NCBI RefSeq assembly: GCF_000935025.1
Contig: NZ_CP010836.1
Coordinates: 1,426,001 to 1,490,000 of the forward strand
DNA length: 64,000 nucleotides
Reading direction: 5' to 3'
From: Sphingomonas hengshuiensis
Lineage (GTDB): Bacteria > Pseudomonadota > Alphaproteobacteria > Sphingomonadales > Sphingomonadaceae
Below are positions 17,174 through 28,219 of this stretch, piece by piece. How positions within the stretch are numbered: position 1 is the stretch's first letter; each line of letters opens with the position of its first letter. Position numbers and translations under genes: made by a program. The notes beneath the pieces are model-generated. The model was not told where the DNA came from, ran no database searches, and saw only the letters and a program-made list of their open reading frames with translations.

Positions 17174-19246
17174 TTGAACACACGCGCGATGCTCTTCGCA
17201 GCGCTTCTGGCGACCAGCGCATGCACCCCTGCCGAAACGGGGGGAAATGGCGCCGCTACGGTGGCCGGCGCGGGGATCGGAGTCGATCTGGCGGGGCTCA
17301 ACAAGGGCGTGCAGCCGGGCGATGATTTCGAGGAATATGCCAATGGCGGCTGGCGCGCCCGTGCCGAAATCCCGGCGGACCGATCGGGCACCGGCAACTT
17401 CCTCGAAGTGTTCAACAAGGCCGAGGCGAACAACACCGCGATCATCCAGGCGGCGCTGAAGGCCAATGCCGCGCCCGGCACCGACACCCGCCGCATCGCC
17501 GATTGGTACAATGCCTATACCGATACCGCCGCGATCGAGCAGCGCGGGCTGGCCCCGCTGGCGGGCGAGATGGATGCGATCGCGGGGCTGAACGACAAGA
17601 CCCAGCTTGCGACGATGCTGGGCGCCAATCTGCGCGCCGATGTCGACCCCCTCAACGCCACCAATTTCGAGACCGAGAATCTGTTCGGGCTGTTCGTCAG
17701 CCAGGCGTTCGACCGGCCCGACACGACCGTCCCCTATCTGCTCCAGGGCGGGCTCGGGCTGCCCGAGCGCGATTACTATCTGTCGCCCAAGGCCGAAATG
17801 GCGACGGTCCGCGACCAGTACAGGGCCTATATCGGCAAGCTGCTGAGCCAGGCGAATATCACCGAGCCCGATGCCCGCGCCGCGCGCATCTTCGCGCTGG
17901 AGAGCCGGATCGCGCAGGCGCATGCCGACATCCTCACGAGCCAGGACGCGCACAAGGCGAACAACGCCTGGAAAAAGGCCGATTTCGCGGCGTATGCGCC
18001 AGGGATCGACTGGGGCGCGTTCTGGAACGCCGCCGGGCTGGGCGCGCAGGACGATTTCATCGTGTGGCAGCCCGCCGCCGTCGCCGGCATCGCCAAGCTG
18101 GTCGCGAGCGAGCCGCTCCAGACGTGGCAGGACTGGCTGATGTTCCATCGGCTCAACGAAGTCTCCAGCGTGCTTCCCGCCGCGTTCGACCAGGCGCATT
18201 TCGACTTTTACAACCGCACGCTGAGCGGCCAGCAGAAACAGCGCCCGCGCGACAAGCGGGCAATCGGCAGCGTCAACCAATGGCTGGGCGATGCGATGGG
18301 CCAGCTGTACGTGAAGGACTATTTCCCGGCATCGTCCAAGACCGATATCCAGACGATGGTGTCCGGCATCCTGAAAGCGTTCGATACGCGCGTCGCGCAG
18401 CTTCCCTGGATGGCGGACACGACCAAGGCGGAGGCGCGCCGGAAGATCGAGACGATGCGTGTCGGCATCGGCTATCCCGAGACGTGGCGCAGCTATGCCG
18501 GGCTGGAGGTCAAGGTCGACGATCCGGTGGGCAATCTGCGCCGCGCCGAACTGGCCGAATATCGCCACCAGATCGGCAAGATCGGCAAGCCGGTCGATCG
18601 CGGCGAATGGTGGATGACGCCGCAGACGGTCAATGCGGTCAATTTGCCGCTCCAGAACGCACTCAACTTCCCCGCCGCGATCCTTCAGGCGCCCTTCTAC
18701 GATCCCGGCGCCGACGCGGCATCCAACTATGGATCGATCGGCGCGACGATCGGGCATGAGATCAGCCACAGCTTCGACAATCTCGGCGCCGATTTCGACG
18801 CGAGCGGGCGGCTGCGCAACTGGTGGACCAAGCCCGATCTCGACCGGTTCGAGGCAAGCGCGCAGGCGCTGGTCGCGCAATATGATGCATATGAGGTGCT
18901 GCCGGGCCTGCACGTGAACGGTCGGCAGACGCTGGCGGAGAATATCGCCGACGTCGCGGGGCTGAGCGCGGCCTATGACGCCTATCGCGCCTCGCTGGGC
19001 GGCAAGCCCGCGCCGGTGATCGGCGGGCTGACCGGCGACCAGCGCTTCTTCCTCGCCTTTGCCCAGAGCTGGCGCGCGAAGAACCGCGAGCAGATGGTGC
19101 GCGCGCGGATCGCGAGCGATCCGCATGCGCCGGACCGTTTTCGCGCGCAGACGGTGCGGAATCTGGACGGGTGGTATGCGGCGTTTGCGGTGAAGCCGGA
19201 GCAGAAGCTGTATCTGGCGCCGGAGAAGCGGGTGAAGGTTTGGTGA
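17174..19246 (+). CDS. M13 family zinc metallopeptidase (neprilysin/PepO-like), lipoprotein
   Basis: Zinc oligopeptidase of 690 residues, probably anchored in the envelope. The start chosen is TTG 17174 with GGAG seven bases upstream, giving LNTRAMLFAALLATSAC with a lipobox (ATSAC); an ATG at 17189 is the alternative. The zinc site is GHEISHSF (HExxH), the third ligand lies in ENIADVAGL, and the substrate strand is NALNFPAAILQAPFYD. Domain order and length fit the family. The end is followed by two tandem palindromes and then a convergent gene. Confidence 0.92.
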   Translation: MNTRAMLFAALLATSACTPAETGGNGAATVAGAGIGVDLAGLNKGVQPGDDFEEYANGGWRARAEIPADRSGTGNFLEVFNKAEANNTAIIQAALKANAAPGTDTRRIADWYNAYTDTAAIEQRGLAPLAGEMDAIAGLNDKTQLATMLGANLRADVDPLNATNFETENLFGLFVSQAFDRPDTTVPYLLQGGLGLPERDYYLSPKAEMATVRDQYRAYIGKLLSQANITEPDARAARIFALESRIAQAHADILTSQDAHKANNAWKKADFAAYAPGIDWGAFWNAAGLGAQDDFIVWQPAAVAGIAKLVASEPLQTWQDWLMFHRLNEVSSVLPAAFDQAHFDFYNRTLSGQQKQRPRDKRAIGSVNQWLGDAMGQLYVKDYFPASSKTDIQTMVSGILKAFDTRVAQLPWMADTTKAEARRKIETMRVGIGYPETWRSYAGLEVKVDDPVGNLRRAELAEYRHQIGKIGKPVDRGEWWMTPQTVNAVNLPLQNALNFPAAILQAPFYDPGADAASNYGSIGATIGHEISHSFDNLGADFDASGRLRNWWTKPDLDRFEASAQALVAQYDAYEVLPGLHVNGRQTLAENIADVAGLSAAYDAYRASLGGKPAPVIGGLTGDQRFFLAFAQSWRAKNREQMVRARIASDPHAPDRFRAQTVRNLDGWYAAFAVKPEQKLYLAPEKRVKVW

Positions 19247-19264
19247 GGGTTTGAGAAGGTTTCT

Positions 19265-19334
19265 CACACAAAGACACGAAGGCACGAAGGAGAAGAATTG
19301 TTCTTTTGTCTTCGTGCCTTTGTGGCTTTGTGTG
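19265..19334. repeat. Palindromic repeat P1 (imperfect hairpin)
   Basis: Arms of 25 bases at 19265-19289 and 19310-19334 pair with two mismatches (left arm starts CACACAAAGACACGAAGG). The loop is about 20 bases. It is AT-richer than its surroundings and closely related in sequence to the next repeat. It could also terminate the peptidase transcript. Confidence 0.8.
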
Positions 19335-19357
19335 AAGCTATCTTAAGAAGGGTTTTT

Positions 19358-19428
19358 CGCGCAAAGACGCAAAGGCGCTAAGAGAAGAAGAGCCGTTCTT
19401 CTGCTTTGCGGCTTTGCGTCTTTGTGCG
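19358..19428. repeat. Palindromic repeat P2 (imperfect hairpin)
   Basis: Arms of 21 bases at 19358-19378 and 19408-19428 pair with two mismatches (left arm starts CGCGCAAAGACGCAAAGG). It lies 23 bases after repeat P1 and has the same layout, suggesting duplication and divergence of one element. The right side runs into A-rich sequence, which reads as a T tract for a transcript on the minus strand. Confidence 0.8.
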
Positions 19429-19467
19429 AGAAAAAATCTTCTTTCTTGGACGCTCCGCGTGAGCCGC

Positions 19468-21087
19468 TCAGCGCAAGATGCTCGCCGCCACTGCCTCCGC
19501 GACCTTGATCCCGTCGATCGCGGCGGAGAGGATGCCGCCTGCATAGCCCGCGCCTTCGCCTGCCGGGAACAGCCGGGCGGTGTTGAGGCTCTGGAAATCC
19601 TTGCCGCGGGTGATGCGGATCGGGGAGGAGGTGCGCGTTTCCACCCCGGTCATCACGGCGTCGGGATGGTCGTAGCGCGCGATCTGGCGTCCGAAGGCGG
19701 GCAGCGCCTCGCGGATCGCCTCCACCGCGAAGGCGGGGAGGCACTCCGACAGGTCGGTCATCGTCACGCCGGGCTTGTACGACGGGGTGACTTCGCCGAG
19801 CGCGGTCGAGGGGCGGCGGGCGAGGAAATCGCCGACGCGCTGGCCGGGTGCCCAATAGCTGGAGCCCCCCGCGACATAAGCGAGCGATTCCCACTTCCGC
19901 TGGAATTCGATCCCCGCCAGCGGCCCCTCGGGATAATCGCGCGCGGGGTCGATGCCGACGACCAGCCCCGAATTGGCGTTGAATTCGGCGCGCGAATATT
20001 GGCTCATGCCGTTGGTGACGACGCGGCCCTCTTCGGAGGTGGCTGCCACTACGCGACCGCCGGGGCACATGCAGAAGCTGTAGACCGTGCGCCCATTCTC
20101 GCAGTGGTGCGCGAGGCTGTACGCGGCGGCGCCGAGATCGGGGTGGCCCGCGCATTTGCCATAGCGCGCCTGATCGACCCAGCTTTGCGGATGCTCGATG
20201 CGGACGCCGATCGAGAAGGGCTTGGCCTCGATATGCACGCCGCGACGGTGGAGCATCTCGAAGGTCGGGCGCGCGCTGTGGCCGACTGCCAGCACGACAT
20301 GATCCGCTTCGAGGAAGCTGCCATCGTCGAGGTGGAGCCCGCGGAGCGACTGGCTGCCATCGGGCAGGCGCTCGAGCTCCAGATCGTCGACGCGCGTCTG
20401 CCAACGATATTCGCCGCCCAGCGATTCGATCGTGCGGCGCATGGCCTCGACCATCGTGACGAGGCGGAAGGTGCCGATATGGGGGTGCGCTTCCCAGAGG
20501 ATGTCGTCGGGCGCGCCGGCCTTGACGAACTCTTCCAGCACCTTGCGGCCGAGGAAGCGGGGGTCCTTGACCCGGCAATAGAGCTTGCCGTCGGAAAAGG
20601 TGCCCGCACCGCCCTCGCCGAACTGGACGTTCGAATCCGGGTTGAGCTCGGCGCGGCGCCACAGGCCCCAGGTGTCCTTGGTGCGCTCGCGCACGATCTT
20701 GCCGCGATCGAGGATGATCGGGCGGAACCCCATCTGCGCGAGAATCAGCCCCGAGAACAGCCCGCACGGCCCTGCACCGACGACTACGGGCCGCAGCCCG
20801 GCCCAGCCATCGGGCGCGTGGGCGGGGGCGCGATAGGCCATGTCGGGGGTGGGGCGGACATCCTTGTCGCCTTCATGCGCGGCGAGCACCGCGGCTTCGT
20901 CCGCCAGTTCGACGTCGAGCGTGTAGATGAGCAGGATCGCGGTACGCTTGCGCGCATCGTTGCCGCGCCGATAGACTTCGAAGCGCAGCAGCGCGGCGGG
21001 CTCGATCCCCAGCCGTGCGCAGATCGCCACCGGGAGCGCGGCGGGATCATGGTCGAGCGGCAGGGCGAGTCCGGAAAGGCGAAGCAT
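19468..21087 (-). CDS. FAD-dependent dehydrogenase of the COG2509 type
   Basis: A 539-residue flavoprotein. After an N-terminal domain of about 95 residues (LRFEVYRRGNDARKRTAILLIYTLDVEL) comes the FAD motif RPVVVGAGPCGLFSGLILAQMG. This is followed by NVQFGEGGAGTFSDGKLYCRVKDPR, characteristic of this family, and a C-terminal FAD segment LFPAGEGAGYAGGILSAAIDG. The reaction is not established. The start was set at ATG 21087 because the sequence before it matches no family N-terminus and partly consists of a repeat. It stands alone, convergent with the M13 gene. Confidence 0.85.
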   Translation of the reverse strand: MLRLSGLALPLDHDPAALPVAICARLGIEPAALLRFEVYRRGNDARKRTAILLIYTLDVELADEAAVLAAHEGDKDVRPTPDMAYRAPAHAPDGWAGLRPVVVGAGPCGLFSGLILAQMGFRPIILDRGKIVRERTKDTWGLWRRAELNPDSNVQFGEGGAGTFSDGKLYCRVKDPRFLGRKVLEEFVKAGAPDDILWEAHPHIGTFRLVTMVEAMRRTIESLGGEYRWQTRVDDLELERLPDGSQSLRGLHLDDGSFLEADHVVLAVGHSARPTFEMLHRRGVHIEAKPFSIGVRIEHPQSWVDQARYGKCAGHPDLGAAAYSLAHHCENGRTVYSFCMCPGGRVVAATSEEGRVVTNGMSQYSRAEFNANSGLVVGIDPARDYPEGPLAGIEFQRKWESLAYVAGGSSYWAPGQRVGDFLARRPSTALGEVTPSYKPGVTMTDLSECLPAFAVEAIREALPAFGRQIARYDHPDAVMTGVETRTSSPIRITRGKDFQSLNTARLFPAGEGAGYAGGILSAAIDGIKVAEAVAASILR

Positions 21088-21120
21088 GGGGGAGCCTAGA
21101 GCATGATGACGACAAAGAGC

Positions 21121-21176
21121 CCGTTCGTGCTGCGCGTGTCGAAGCATCGGCCCTTTGACAGGCTCAGGGCGAACGG
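21121..21176. repeat. Imperfect inverted repeat of the CCGTTCG...CGAACGG type
   Basis: A 56-base unit begins CCGTTCGTGCTGCGCGTGTC and ends GGCTCAGGGCGAACGG. The two halves are imperfect inverted copies (CCGTTCG, C/GCTG, GTGTC against CTGTC, GAAG). From memory this resembles a repeat scattered through sphingomonad genomes; I could not check copy number. It lies in the 157-bp gap upstream of the COG2509 gene. Confidence 0.65.
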
Positions 21177-21244
21177 TGGAGGGTGGATCGACCCAACCTC
21201 AGCGCGCTCTAAAGGCTAAACCTGCGCGCGCCAAATCGCGGCGG

Positions 21245-22576
21245 TCAGTCGGGGTCGGTCTCGACCGGTGGCGCGGCGGGGAAGGGGGCGGGGGCACTGT
21301 CCAGCGCGCGGCGGAGCTGGTCGCGGTCGAGCTTGCCTTCCCAGCGCGCGACGACCACCGTCGCGACGGCATTGCCCATGAAATTGGTCAGGCTGCGGCA
21401 TTCGCTCATGAAGCGATCGACGCCGAGGATCAGCGCCATGCCCGCAATCGGCACCTGCGGCACGATCGCCAGCGTCGCCGCCAGCGTGATGAAGCCCGAG
21501 CCGGTCACCCCCGCCGCGCCCTTCGAACTGAGCATCGCCACGCCCAGCAGCGCGAGCTGCTCGCCCAGCGTCAGCTCCACGCCGGTCGCCTGCGCGATGA
21601 ACAAGGCCGCCAGCGTCATGTAGATGTTGGTGCCGTCGAGGTTGAACGAATAGCCGGTGGGGACGACGACCCCGACGACTTCCTTGTCGCACCCGGCGCG
21701 CTGCATCTTTTCGATCAGCGCGGGGAGCGCCGCTTCGGAGGAGGAGGTGCCGAGCACCAGCAGCAGCTCGGCCTTGAGATAGCGAATCAGCTTTAGGATC
21801 GAGAAGCCGTTGAGCGCGGCGACCGCGCCGAGGATGACCAGCACGAAAAACGCCGACGTGAAGTAGAAGCTGGCGACCAGGGTGCCCAGGCTCTGGAGCG
21901 TGCCCAGCCCATAGCGCCCGACGGTGAAGGCCATCGCGCCGAACGCGCCGACCGGCGCTGCCCACATCACGATCGTGACGAGTCGGAACACCACCAGCCC
22001 GAGTCGCTCGAGCAGATCGGTGACGGCGCGCGCGGGCTCGCCGACCAGCGCGAGCGAGACGCCGAACAGGATTGCGACGAACAGCACCTGGAGGATCGAG
22101 CCGCTGGTGAACGCCGAGACCAAGGTGGTCGGGATGATCGAAAGCAGGAAGCCGGTCAGCGTCGAGGCATGCGCCTTTTCCTCGAAGCCATGGACTTCGG
22201 CGGCGTTGAGCGTGACGGGGTCGACGTTCATCCCGGCACCCGGCTGGACCACATGCGCGACGACCAGCCCGACGACCAGCGCCAGCGTCGAGAAGAACAG
22301 GAAATAGGCAAAGGCCTTCACGACCACGCGGCCGAGCGAGGCGAGCTGGCGCGACCCGGCGATGCCGGTGACGACGGTGAGGAAGATCACCGGCGGGATG
22401 ATCATCTTGACCAGCGCTATGAACCCGTCGCCGAGCGGCTTGAGCCCGGCGCCGAATTCGGGCGCGAAATGTCCGACCGCGATCCCGCCGACGATGCCGA
22501 CCACGACCCAGAAATAGAGCCGCTGCCAGAAGCGCTGGCGGGTGGCCGGGGCCGTGGGTGTCGCGATGAGCGCCAT
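21245..22576 (-). CDS. dctA: Dicarboxylate/amino acid:cation symporter (DAACS family)
   Basis: Inner-membrane secondary transporter for C4-dicarboxylates or acidic amino acids, driven by sodium or protons. The 443 residues hold eight or more hydrophobic segments. The serine-rich reentrant loop is [16 protein letters not shown], and the cation/substrate motifs are [23 protein letters not shown] and [14 protein letters not shown]. All are hallmarks of the family. The best match by pattern is DctA (succinate, fumarate, malate); glutamate/aspartate remains possible. The ATG at 22576 begins [20 protein letters not shown], just ahead of the first membrane helix. Confidence 0.9.
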   Translation of the reverse strand: MALIATPTAPATRQRFWQRLYFWVVVGIVGGIAVGHFAPEFGAGLKPLGDGFIALVKMIIPPVIFLTVVTGIAGSRQLASLGRVVVKAFAYFLFFSTLALVVGLVVAHVVQPGAGMNVDPVTLNAAEVHGFEEKAHASTLTGFLLSIIPTTLVSAFTSGSILQVLFVAILFGVSLALVGEPARAVTDLLERLGLVVFRLVTIVMWAAPVGAFGAMAFTVGRYGLGTLQSLGTLVASFYFTSAFFVLVILGAVAALNGFSILKLIRYLKAELLLVLGTSSSEAALPALIEKMQRAGCDKEVVGVVVPTGYSFNLDGTNIYMTLAALFIAQATGVELTLGEQLALLGVAMLSSKGAAGVTGSGFITLAATLAIVPQVPIAGMALILGVDRFMSECRSLTNFMGNAVATVVVARWEGKLDRDQLRRALDSAPAPFPAAPPVETDPD

Positions 22577-22640
22577 GCGCTGTCCTTATTCTGTCTCAGT
22601 CGATGCGGCGGCGTTCCCCCGCAAAAAGGCGCCCCATGCG

Positions 22641-22670
22641 AAAAGGGCGCCCCCTTTCGGGAGCGCCCTT
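22641..22670 (-). terminator. Rho-independent terminator after the small lipoprotein gene
   Basis: On the minus strand AAGGGCGC pairs with GCGCCCTT around a 12-base loop and is followed by a short T run. A second GC-rich repeat with TTTTT lies just beyond. It sits 40 bases after the lipoprotein stop. Confidence 0.7.
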
Positions 22671-22710
22671 CCTAACTGTGCGTACCGGCCATTGCGAGCC
22701 GGAAAGCCGA

Positions 22711-22944
22711 TCAGTTCGCGTTGGCTTCCGCCACGTCCGCGTTGTTCTCGGCAACTGCTTCGGCGTTCTCGAGAGCGGTTTCCACCACTTCGTTGGTCGC
22801 GTTGTCGCCGGCTGCGTCATAGATCGCTGCGTTGGCTTCTTCCGAAGCTGCGACGTTCTCTGCCACGGTGTTGGTGGTCTCGCCACCGCAAGCGGCGAGC
22901 GACATCAGGCCGGCAGTCGCCGCAACAATGAGGATCTTCTTCAT
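22711..22944 (-). CDS. Small putative lipoprotein rich in Ala, Glu and Asn
   Basis: A 77-residue protein with a lipoprotein signal peptide (MKKILIVAATAGLMSLAACGG) whose lipobox ends at the cysteine in LAAC. The mature part is low-complexity and acidic (VAENVAASEEANAAIYDAAG, ALENAEAVAENNADVAEANAN), predicted helical or disordered, and resembles the small sphingomonad lipoproteins of unknown function. The ATG at 22944 was chosen over upstream codons because only it gives a signal peptide, with GGGAG a few bases upstream. Single gene with its own terminator. Confidence 0.8.
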   Translation of the reverse strand: MKKILIVAATAGLMSLAACGGETTNTVAENVAASEEANAAIYDAAGDNATNEVVETALENAEAVAENNADVAEANAN

Positions 22945-23113
22945 AGGGAGGCTCCCAGAAACATAAACGTTTCGCACCCGGCCCGAATGCCGTTGCGAAG
23001 CTGCTGAAATAGCGGTCGTTGCGGTTTCGTCAATCATAAATTCGCCGCACCGCAAAAATTTCGCCATTATTTCGCCCGATTTCCGCCTTTCCGCAGCCAT
23101 TTACGGGGCGGGG

Positions 23114-24490
23114 TCACTCCCCGTGCGGCGGCACCCCGGCGATGTCCTCGGGCGCATTTGCCACGATTGTCAGCAGCGTGGTCCATGCCGCCACATTCTG
23201 ACGGAGCTGCGCCGGATCGATCTTATCGAGCGTGTCGTCGGGGGTGTGATGATAATCGAAATAACGCAAGGCGGATTGCGACAAGTCGATTCCGGCGACC
23301 CCGGTCTGGAGGATCGGGCCGACATCGGTGCCGCCATGCGCCTCTCCCCGTCCGCGCGCGATGCCCAGAGGGGCCAGCGCGATCGCCAGCCGATCCGCGA
23401 TCGGTGCGGCACCGACGGGGAGGTTGGTCTCGAACTTCCACACCCGATCTGCCCCGGAATCCGATTCGGACGCGAAGACATGGCGTTCGCCGGTATGCGC
23501 CTTGGCATAGGCCGCGCCGCCGAAGCCGCCGACTTCCTCGGCGCCGAACCACACCACGCGGATCGTGCGGCGCGGCTGGCCCGCCGCCATGACGGCCTTT
23601 GCCGCGGCAGTGGTGATCGCGATTCCCGCCGCGTCGTCGATCGCGCCGGTGCCCAGGTCCCAGCTATCGAGGTGCCCCCCGACCAGCACGATTCCCGCCG
23701 CAGGGTCGCTGCCGGGCACATCGCCGATGACGTTGCCCGATTCGGCCTCGCCCTTGAATTCCGGCGTGACGAGCAGCCGCAGCCGCACCGGGCCGCGCTT
23801 GAGCAGGCGTTCGAGCTGTTCGGCATCGGGGAGCGAGAGCGCGGCGGCGGCGATCGGAGTCACGCCCTTTGCCCAGTTGGTCACGCCGGTATGCGGGTTG
23901 CGGTGATAGTCGGTGCCGATCGAGCGGATCAGGATCGCGACGGCGCCCTTGGTCGCGGCGACATTGGGGCCAGCGCGGCGGGCGGCGCCGAACGCGCCAT
24001 AGTGCGAACCGTCCTGCGTCGCGGTCATCGAATGGCTGACGAATGCGATCTTGCCCTTGACGCGCTCCGCCGGGGCGGCGGCGAGATCGGCCATGGTCGG
24101 GAAATAGACGATTTCCGCCTCGACGCCCTTCGGCCCGGTGCTCCCCGAATTGCCGAGCGCGGCGATCGTCAGCTTTTGTGCCGAGGGGCCGACGACTTCG
24201 GCGGTCTCGGCGCCGCGCACCCAGACGGGCATGCGATAGGTCTCGATATGGACATTCTGGAAGCCGAGCGCGGTCAGCTTCTTCACGCCCCAGTCGCGCG
24301 CCCGCGCCTCCGCCTCGGTCGCGGCGAGCCGCTGGCCGACTTCGGTGGTCAGCCCCTCGACCACATCCCACGCCACCTCGTCCTTGAGCGCGGCGTCGCG
24401 CAACGCCGCCACATCGGGCGCGGTCTGGGCAAGGGCGGAAAGAGGCAGGGCGAGCGCGGCGACGGCGGCGAGCAGCAGGGGCTTTTTCAT
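23114..24490 (-). CDS. Secreted M28 family zinc peptidase
   Basis: Exported aminopeptidase- or carboxypeptidase-like enzyme of 458 residues. It has a signal peptide (MKKPLLLAAVAALALPLSALAQ), a PA-type inserted domain (KGKIAFVSHSM region) and an M28 catalytic domain. Visible co-catalytic zinc ligands are H in GGHLDSWDLG, D in GAIDDAAGIA, E in GAEEVGGFGG and H in YHHTPDDTLDKI. Substrate specificity is not readable. The gene is divergent from ettA with 141 bases between. Very long open frames on both strands across this region are shadows. Confidence 0.9.
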   Translation of the reverse strand: MKKPLLLAAVAALALPLSALAQTAPDVAALRDAALKDEVAWDVVEGLTTEVGQRLAATEAEARARDWGVKKLTALGFQNVHIETYRMPVWVRGAETAEVVGPSAQKLTIAALGNSGSTGPKGVEAEIVYFPTMADLAAAPAERVKGKIAFVSHSMTATQDGSHYGAFGAARRAGPNVAATKGAVAILIRSIGTDYHRNPHTGVTNWAKGVTPIAAAALSLPDAEQLERLLKRGPVRLRLLVTPEFKGEAESGNVIGDVPGSDPAAGIVLVGGHLDSWDLGTGAIDDAAGIAITTAAAKAVMAAGQPRRTIRVVWFGAEEVGGFGGAAYAKAHTGERHVFASESDSGADRVWKFETNLPVGAAPIADRLAIALAPLGIARGRGEAHGGTDVGPILQTGVAGIDLSQSALRYFDYHHTPDDTLDKIDPAQLRQNVAAWTTLLTIVANAPEDIAGVPPHGE

Positions 24491-24631
24491 GGTCCCGATT
24501 GCTATACGCACCTGCAACATTTGCCAATCCGTCCGCCGCGTCGAGCGCCAGAATTGCCAATCGCCCGCCTGATCGCTACATGGCGCCCAGCTTTTCCTGG
24601 CATTCTCAGACATCCGAACGGAGACCCCGAC

Positions 24632-26311
<1,680 letters not shown>

Positions 26312-26321
26312 TGGCCCGCGC

Positions 26322-26350
26322 CGTCCTGACCTTCGCCGAAGGTCAGGACG
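26322..26350. terminator. Bidirectional hairpin between ettA and amn
   Basis: A perfect 12-bp stem (CGTCCTGACCTT against AAGGTCAGGACG) with a five-base loop lies between two convergent genes. There is no T tract, so it may instead be a REP-type palindrome that also limits read-through. Confidence 0.6.
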
Positions 26351-26359
26351 GGGGCTCCG

Positions 26360-27814
26360 TCACCGGAACGGCGGTTCGTTGAACGCGCGCAGCTTGCGCG
26401 AATGGAGCTTGGCGCCTTCGCGGCGCAGTTCCTCGCAGGTTTCGATGCCGATCTTGAGATGTTCGGCGATGGCGCGTTCGTAGAAGCGATTGGCCTGGCC
26501 GGGCAGCTTCAGCTCGCCGTGGAGCGGCTTGTCCGACACGCAGAGCAGCGTCCCATAGGGCACGCGGAAGCGATAGCCCTGGGCCGCGAGCGTCGCCGAC
26601 TCCATGTCGATCCCGACCGCGCGGCTGAGCGAGAAGCGCAGCGCGCTGGCCGAGTAGCGCAACTCCCAGTTGCGATCGTCGCTGGTGACGATGGTGCCGG
26701 TGCGCAGTCGCTGCCGAAGCTCGTCGCCGCTCTGCCCCGACACCGTCTCCGCCGCGCGGGCCAGCGCGAGCTGGACTTCGGCGATTGCGGGAATCGGGAT
26801 TTCGGGGGGCAGCACATCGTCCATGATGTGATCGTCGCGGAGATACGCATGGGCGAGGACATAGTCGCCGATCCGCTGGCTGGGGCGCAGCCCGCCGCAA
26901 TGGCCGATCATCAGCCACGCCTCGGGCCGCAGCACCGCGAGGTGATCGGTGATCGTCTTCGCATTCGACGGGCCGACGCCGATATTGACCAGCGTGATCC
27001 CCGTGCCGCCCGGGGCCATCAGGTGATAGGCGGGCATCTGGTGGCGGCGCCATGCACTGCTGTCATTGAGCAGGCGATCCGGATCGTCGCCGCGTTCGAC
27101 CAGGATGCCGCCCGCGCCCGAAACGCCGGTGAAGCGGCTCGTGGCGCCATCGGGGCCGGGATTCAGCTGATCGATCGCATAGCGGATGAACTCATCGACA
27201 TAGCGGTGATAGTTGGTGAACAGGATGTACTGCTGCACATGCTCGACGGGCGTGCCGGTGTAGTGCCGCAGGCGTGCAAGCGAGAAATCGGTGCGCAGCC
27301 CGTCGAACAGCGCCAGCGGGCGGGTGTCGTCATAGGCGATCCACAGCCCGTCGGCGATCTCGTCGCCGATATGGGCGAGTTCGGTGGTCGGGAAATGGCG
27401 CGACAGTTCGGTCGCCGAAATCGCCTCCATCCGGTGCGAGTGGCTGGCGTCGAGCACATAGGGAAAGGGAATTTCCTGAGTACCCGGGCGCGCGTCGACC
27501 TCGACATCATAATCCTCGATGAGGAAAGTGAGTTGTTCGACCAGATAATTGGCGAACATCGCGGGTTTGGTAACGCTGATTCGATAGGTGCCGGGTTCGA
27601 CCAGCCGCCCGAACGATCGCCGAGGGATCGGGCGGTCGGCGCCGCCACGGTAGCGAAGGTGGATTTCGGGATAGGCGAACGAACCGTCCCGGCGGCTTTC
27701 GGGCGCGGGCGGCGTGCCCTCGGTCATGTAGAGCGAGAGCGCGGCTTGAAGCCGCTCGACCGAGCCGCGATAGAGGCGATCGAGTTCGGCGACGATGTCG
27801 GATGCTTTAGTCAT
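26360..27814 (-). CDS. amn: AMP nucleosidase
   Basis: Hydrolyses AMP to adenine and ribose 5-phosphate, adjusting the adenylate pool. The 484 residues show the two-part architecture of the bacterial enzyme: an N-terminal regulatory domain (FAYPEIHLRYRGG, ISVTKPAMFANYLVEQL), then a nucleoside-phosphorylase-like catalytic domain with GTGITLVNIGVGPSNAKTITDH, WLMIGHCGGLRPSQRIGDYV and AVGIDMESATLAAQGYRFRV. Length equals the family norm. The start codon at 27814 gives MTKASDIVAELDRLY. Single gene. Confidence 0.95.
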   Translation of the reverse strand: MTKASDIVAELDRLYRGSVERLQAALSLYMTEGTPPAPESRRDGSFAYPEIHLRYRGGADRPIPRRSFGRLVEPGTYRISVTKPAMFANYLVEQLTFLIEDYDVEVDARPGTQEIPFPYVLDASHSHRMEAISATELSRHFPTTELAHIGDEIADGLWIAYDDTRPLALFDGLRTDFSLARLRHYTGTPVEHVQQYILFTNYHRYVDEFIRYAIDQLNPGPDGATSRFTGVSGAGGILVERGDDPDRLLNDSSAWRRHQMPAYHLMAPGGTGITLVNIGVGPSNAKTITDHLAVLRPEAWLMIGHCGGLRPSQRIGDYVLAHAYLRDDHIMDDVLPPEIPIPAIAEVQLALARAAETVSGQSGDELRQRLRTGTIVTSDDRNWELRYSASALRFSLSRAVGIDMESATLAAQGYRFRVPYGTLLCVSDKPLHGELKLPGQANRFYERAIAEHLKIGIETCEELRREGAKLHSRKLRAFNEPPFR

Positions 27815-27855
27815 CTTCGACGGCTAATGCGTCAACATGACTCTGGCAAGACCAA

Positions 27856-27881
27856 CCCCTCCCGGAAACCACCGGGAGGGG
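27856..27881. terminator. Hairpin between the 82-residue gene and amn
   Basis: CCCCTCCCGG and CCGGGAGGGG form a perfect 10-bp stem with a six-base loop, just after the stop of the small minus-strand gene. Only a weak T-rich stretch follows on that strand. Confidence 0.65.
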
Positions 27882-27889
27882 CGGGGCGA

Positions 27890-28138
27890 TTACTTCTTCG
27901 CTGGGCCTTTGGCGGGCGTGTCCTTGTCGCCCAGCAACTGGCTGGCCGCATAGGCCGCGCCGCCGACCGCTGCCGCTGCGCCCGCCGCGATGGCGGCTGC
28001 GGCGATCGGATGTTCCTTCACCGCCTCGACGGTGGCATCCACGGCGCTGCCCACCGCTTCCTGTGCGGTTTCGAGGAAGGACTTGTTCGCGTCCGACGCC
28101 GGGCTGGTGCCCTCACCGGTATTGTCATTCGTGGCCAT
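27890..28138 (-). CDS. Small membrane-associated protein of unknown function
   Basis: An 82-residue protein: a polar, flexible N-terminus (MATNDNTGEGTSPASDANK), an amphipathic stretch (FLETAQEAVGSAVDATVEAV), then an alanine/glycine-rich hydrophobic helix (IAAAAIAAGAAAAVGGAAYA) and a lysine-rich tail. This layout recalls small single-helix stress-related membrane proteins (DUF883/YtxH-like), but I cannot assign a family. ATG 28138 was preferred over upstream codons because it lies after the terminator of the peroxiredoxin gene and has an AAGGAA-type site nearby. Confidence 0.7.
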   Translation of the reverse strand: MATNDNTGEGTSPASDANKSFLETAQEAVGSAVDATVEAVKEHPIAAAAIAAGAAAAVGGAAYAASQLLGDKDTPAKGPAKK

Positions 28139-28167
28139 GGCATTTTTCCTTGTGGGTAGAGGAAGGT

Positions 28168-28189
28168 GCGCCGGATTCAACTCCGGCGC
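28168..28189. terminator. Terminator-like hairpin after the peroxiredoxin gene
   Basis: GCGCCGGA and TCCGGCGC form a perfect 8-bp stem around a six-base loop, 30 bases after the peroxiredoxin stop and upstream of the next minus-strand gene. No strong T tract is visible. Confidence 0.6.
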
Positions 28190-28219
28190 CCCCATGCCAG
28201 TTCCGTTACGGTCGCAGTA

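Noticed and set aside
17063..19285. Minus-strand open frame of 740 codons opposite the M13 peptidase
   Set aside because: No recognisable motif; the plus-strand frame has HExxH and full family structure.
26402..28159. Plus-strand open frame of 585 codons opposite amn
   Set aside because: Shadow of AMP nucleosidase; no motif, and it runs across two hairpins.
28139..28219. GGAAC upstream of the 82-residue gene as an EcfG promoter
   Set aside because: The spacing to GTT is 18 rather than 16-17 bases and the candidate overlaps a terminator hairpin, so I did not annotate it.
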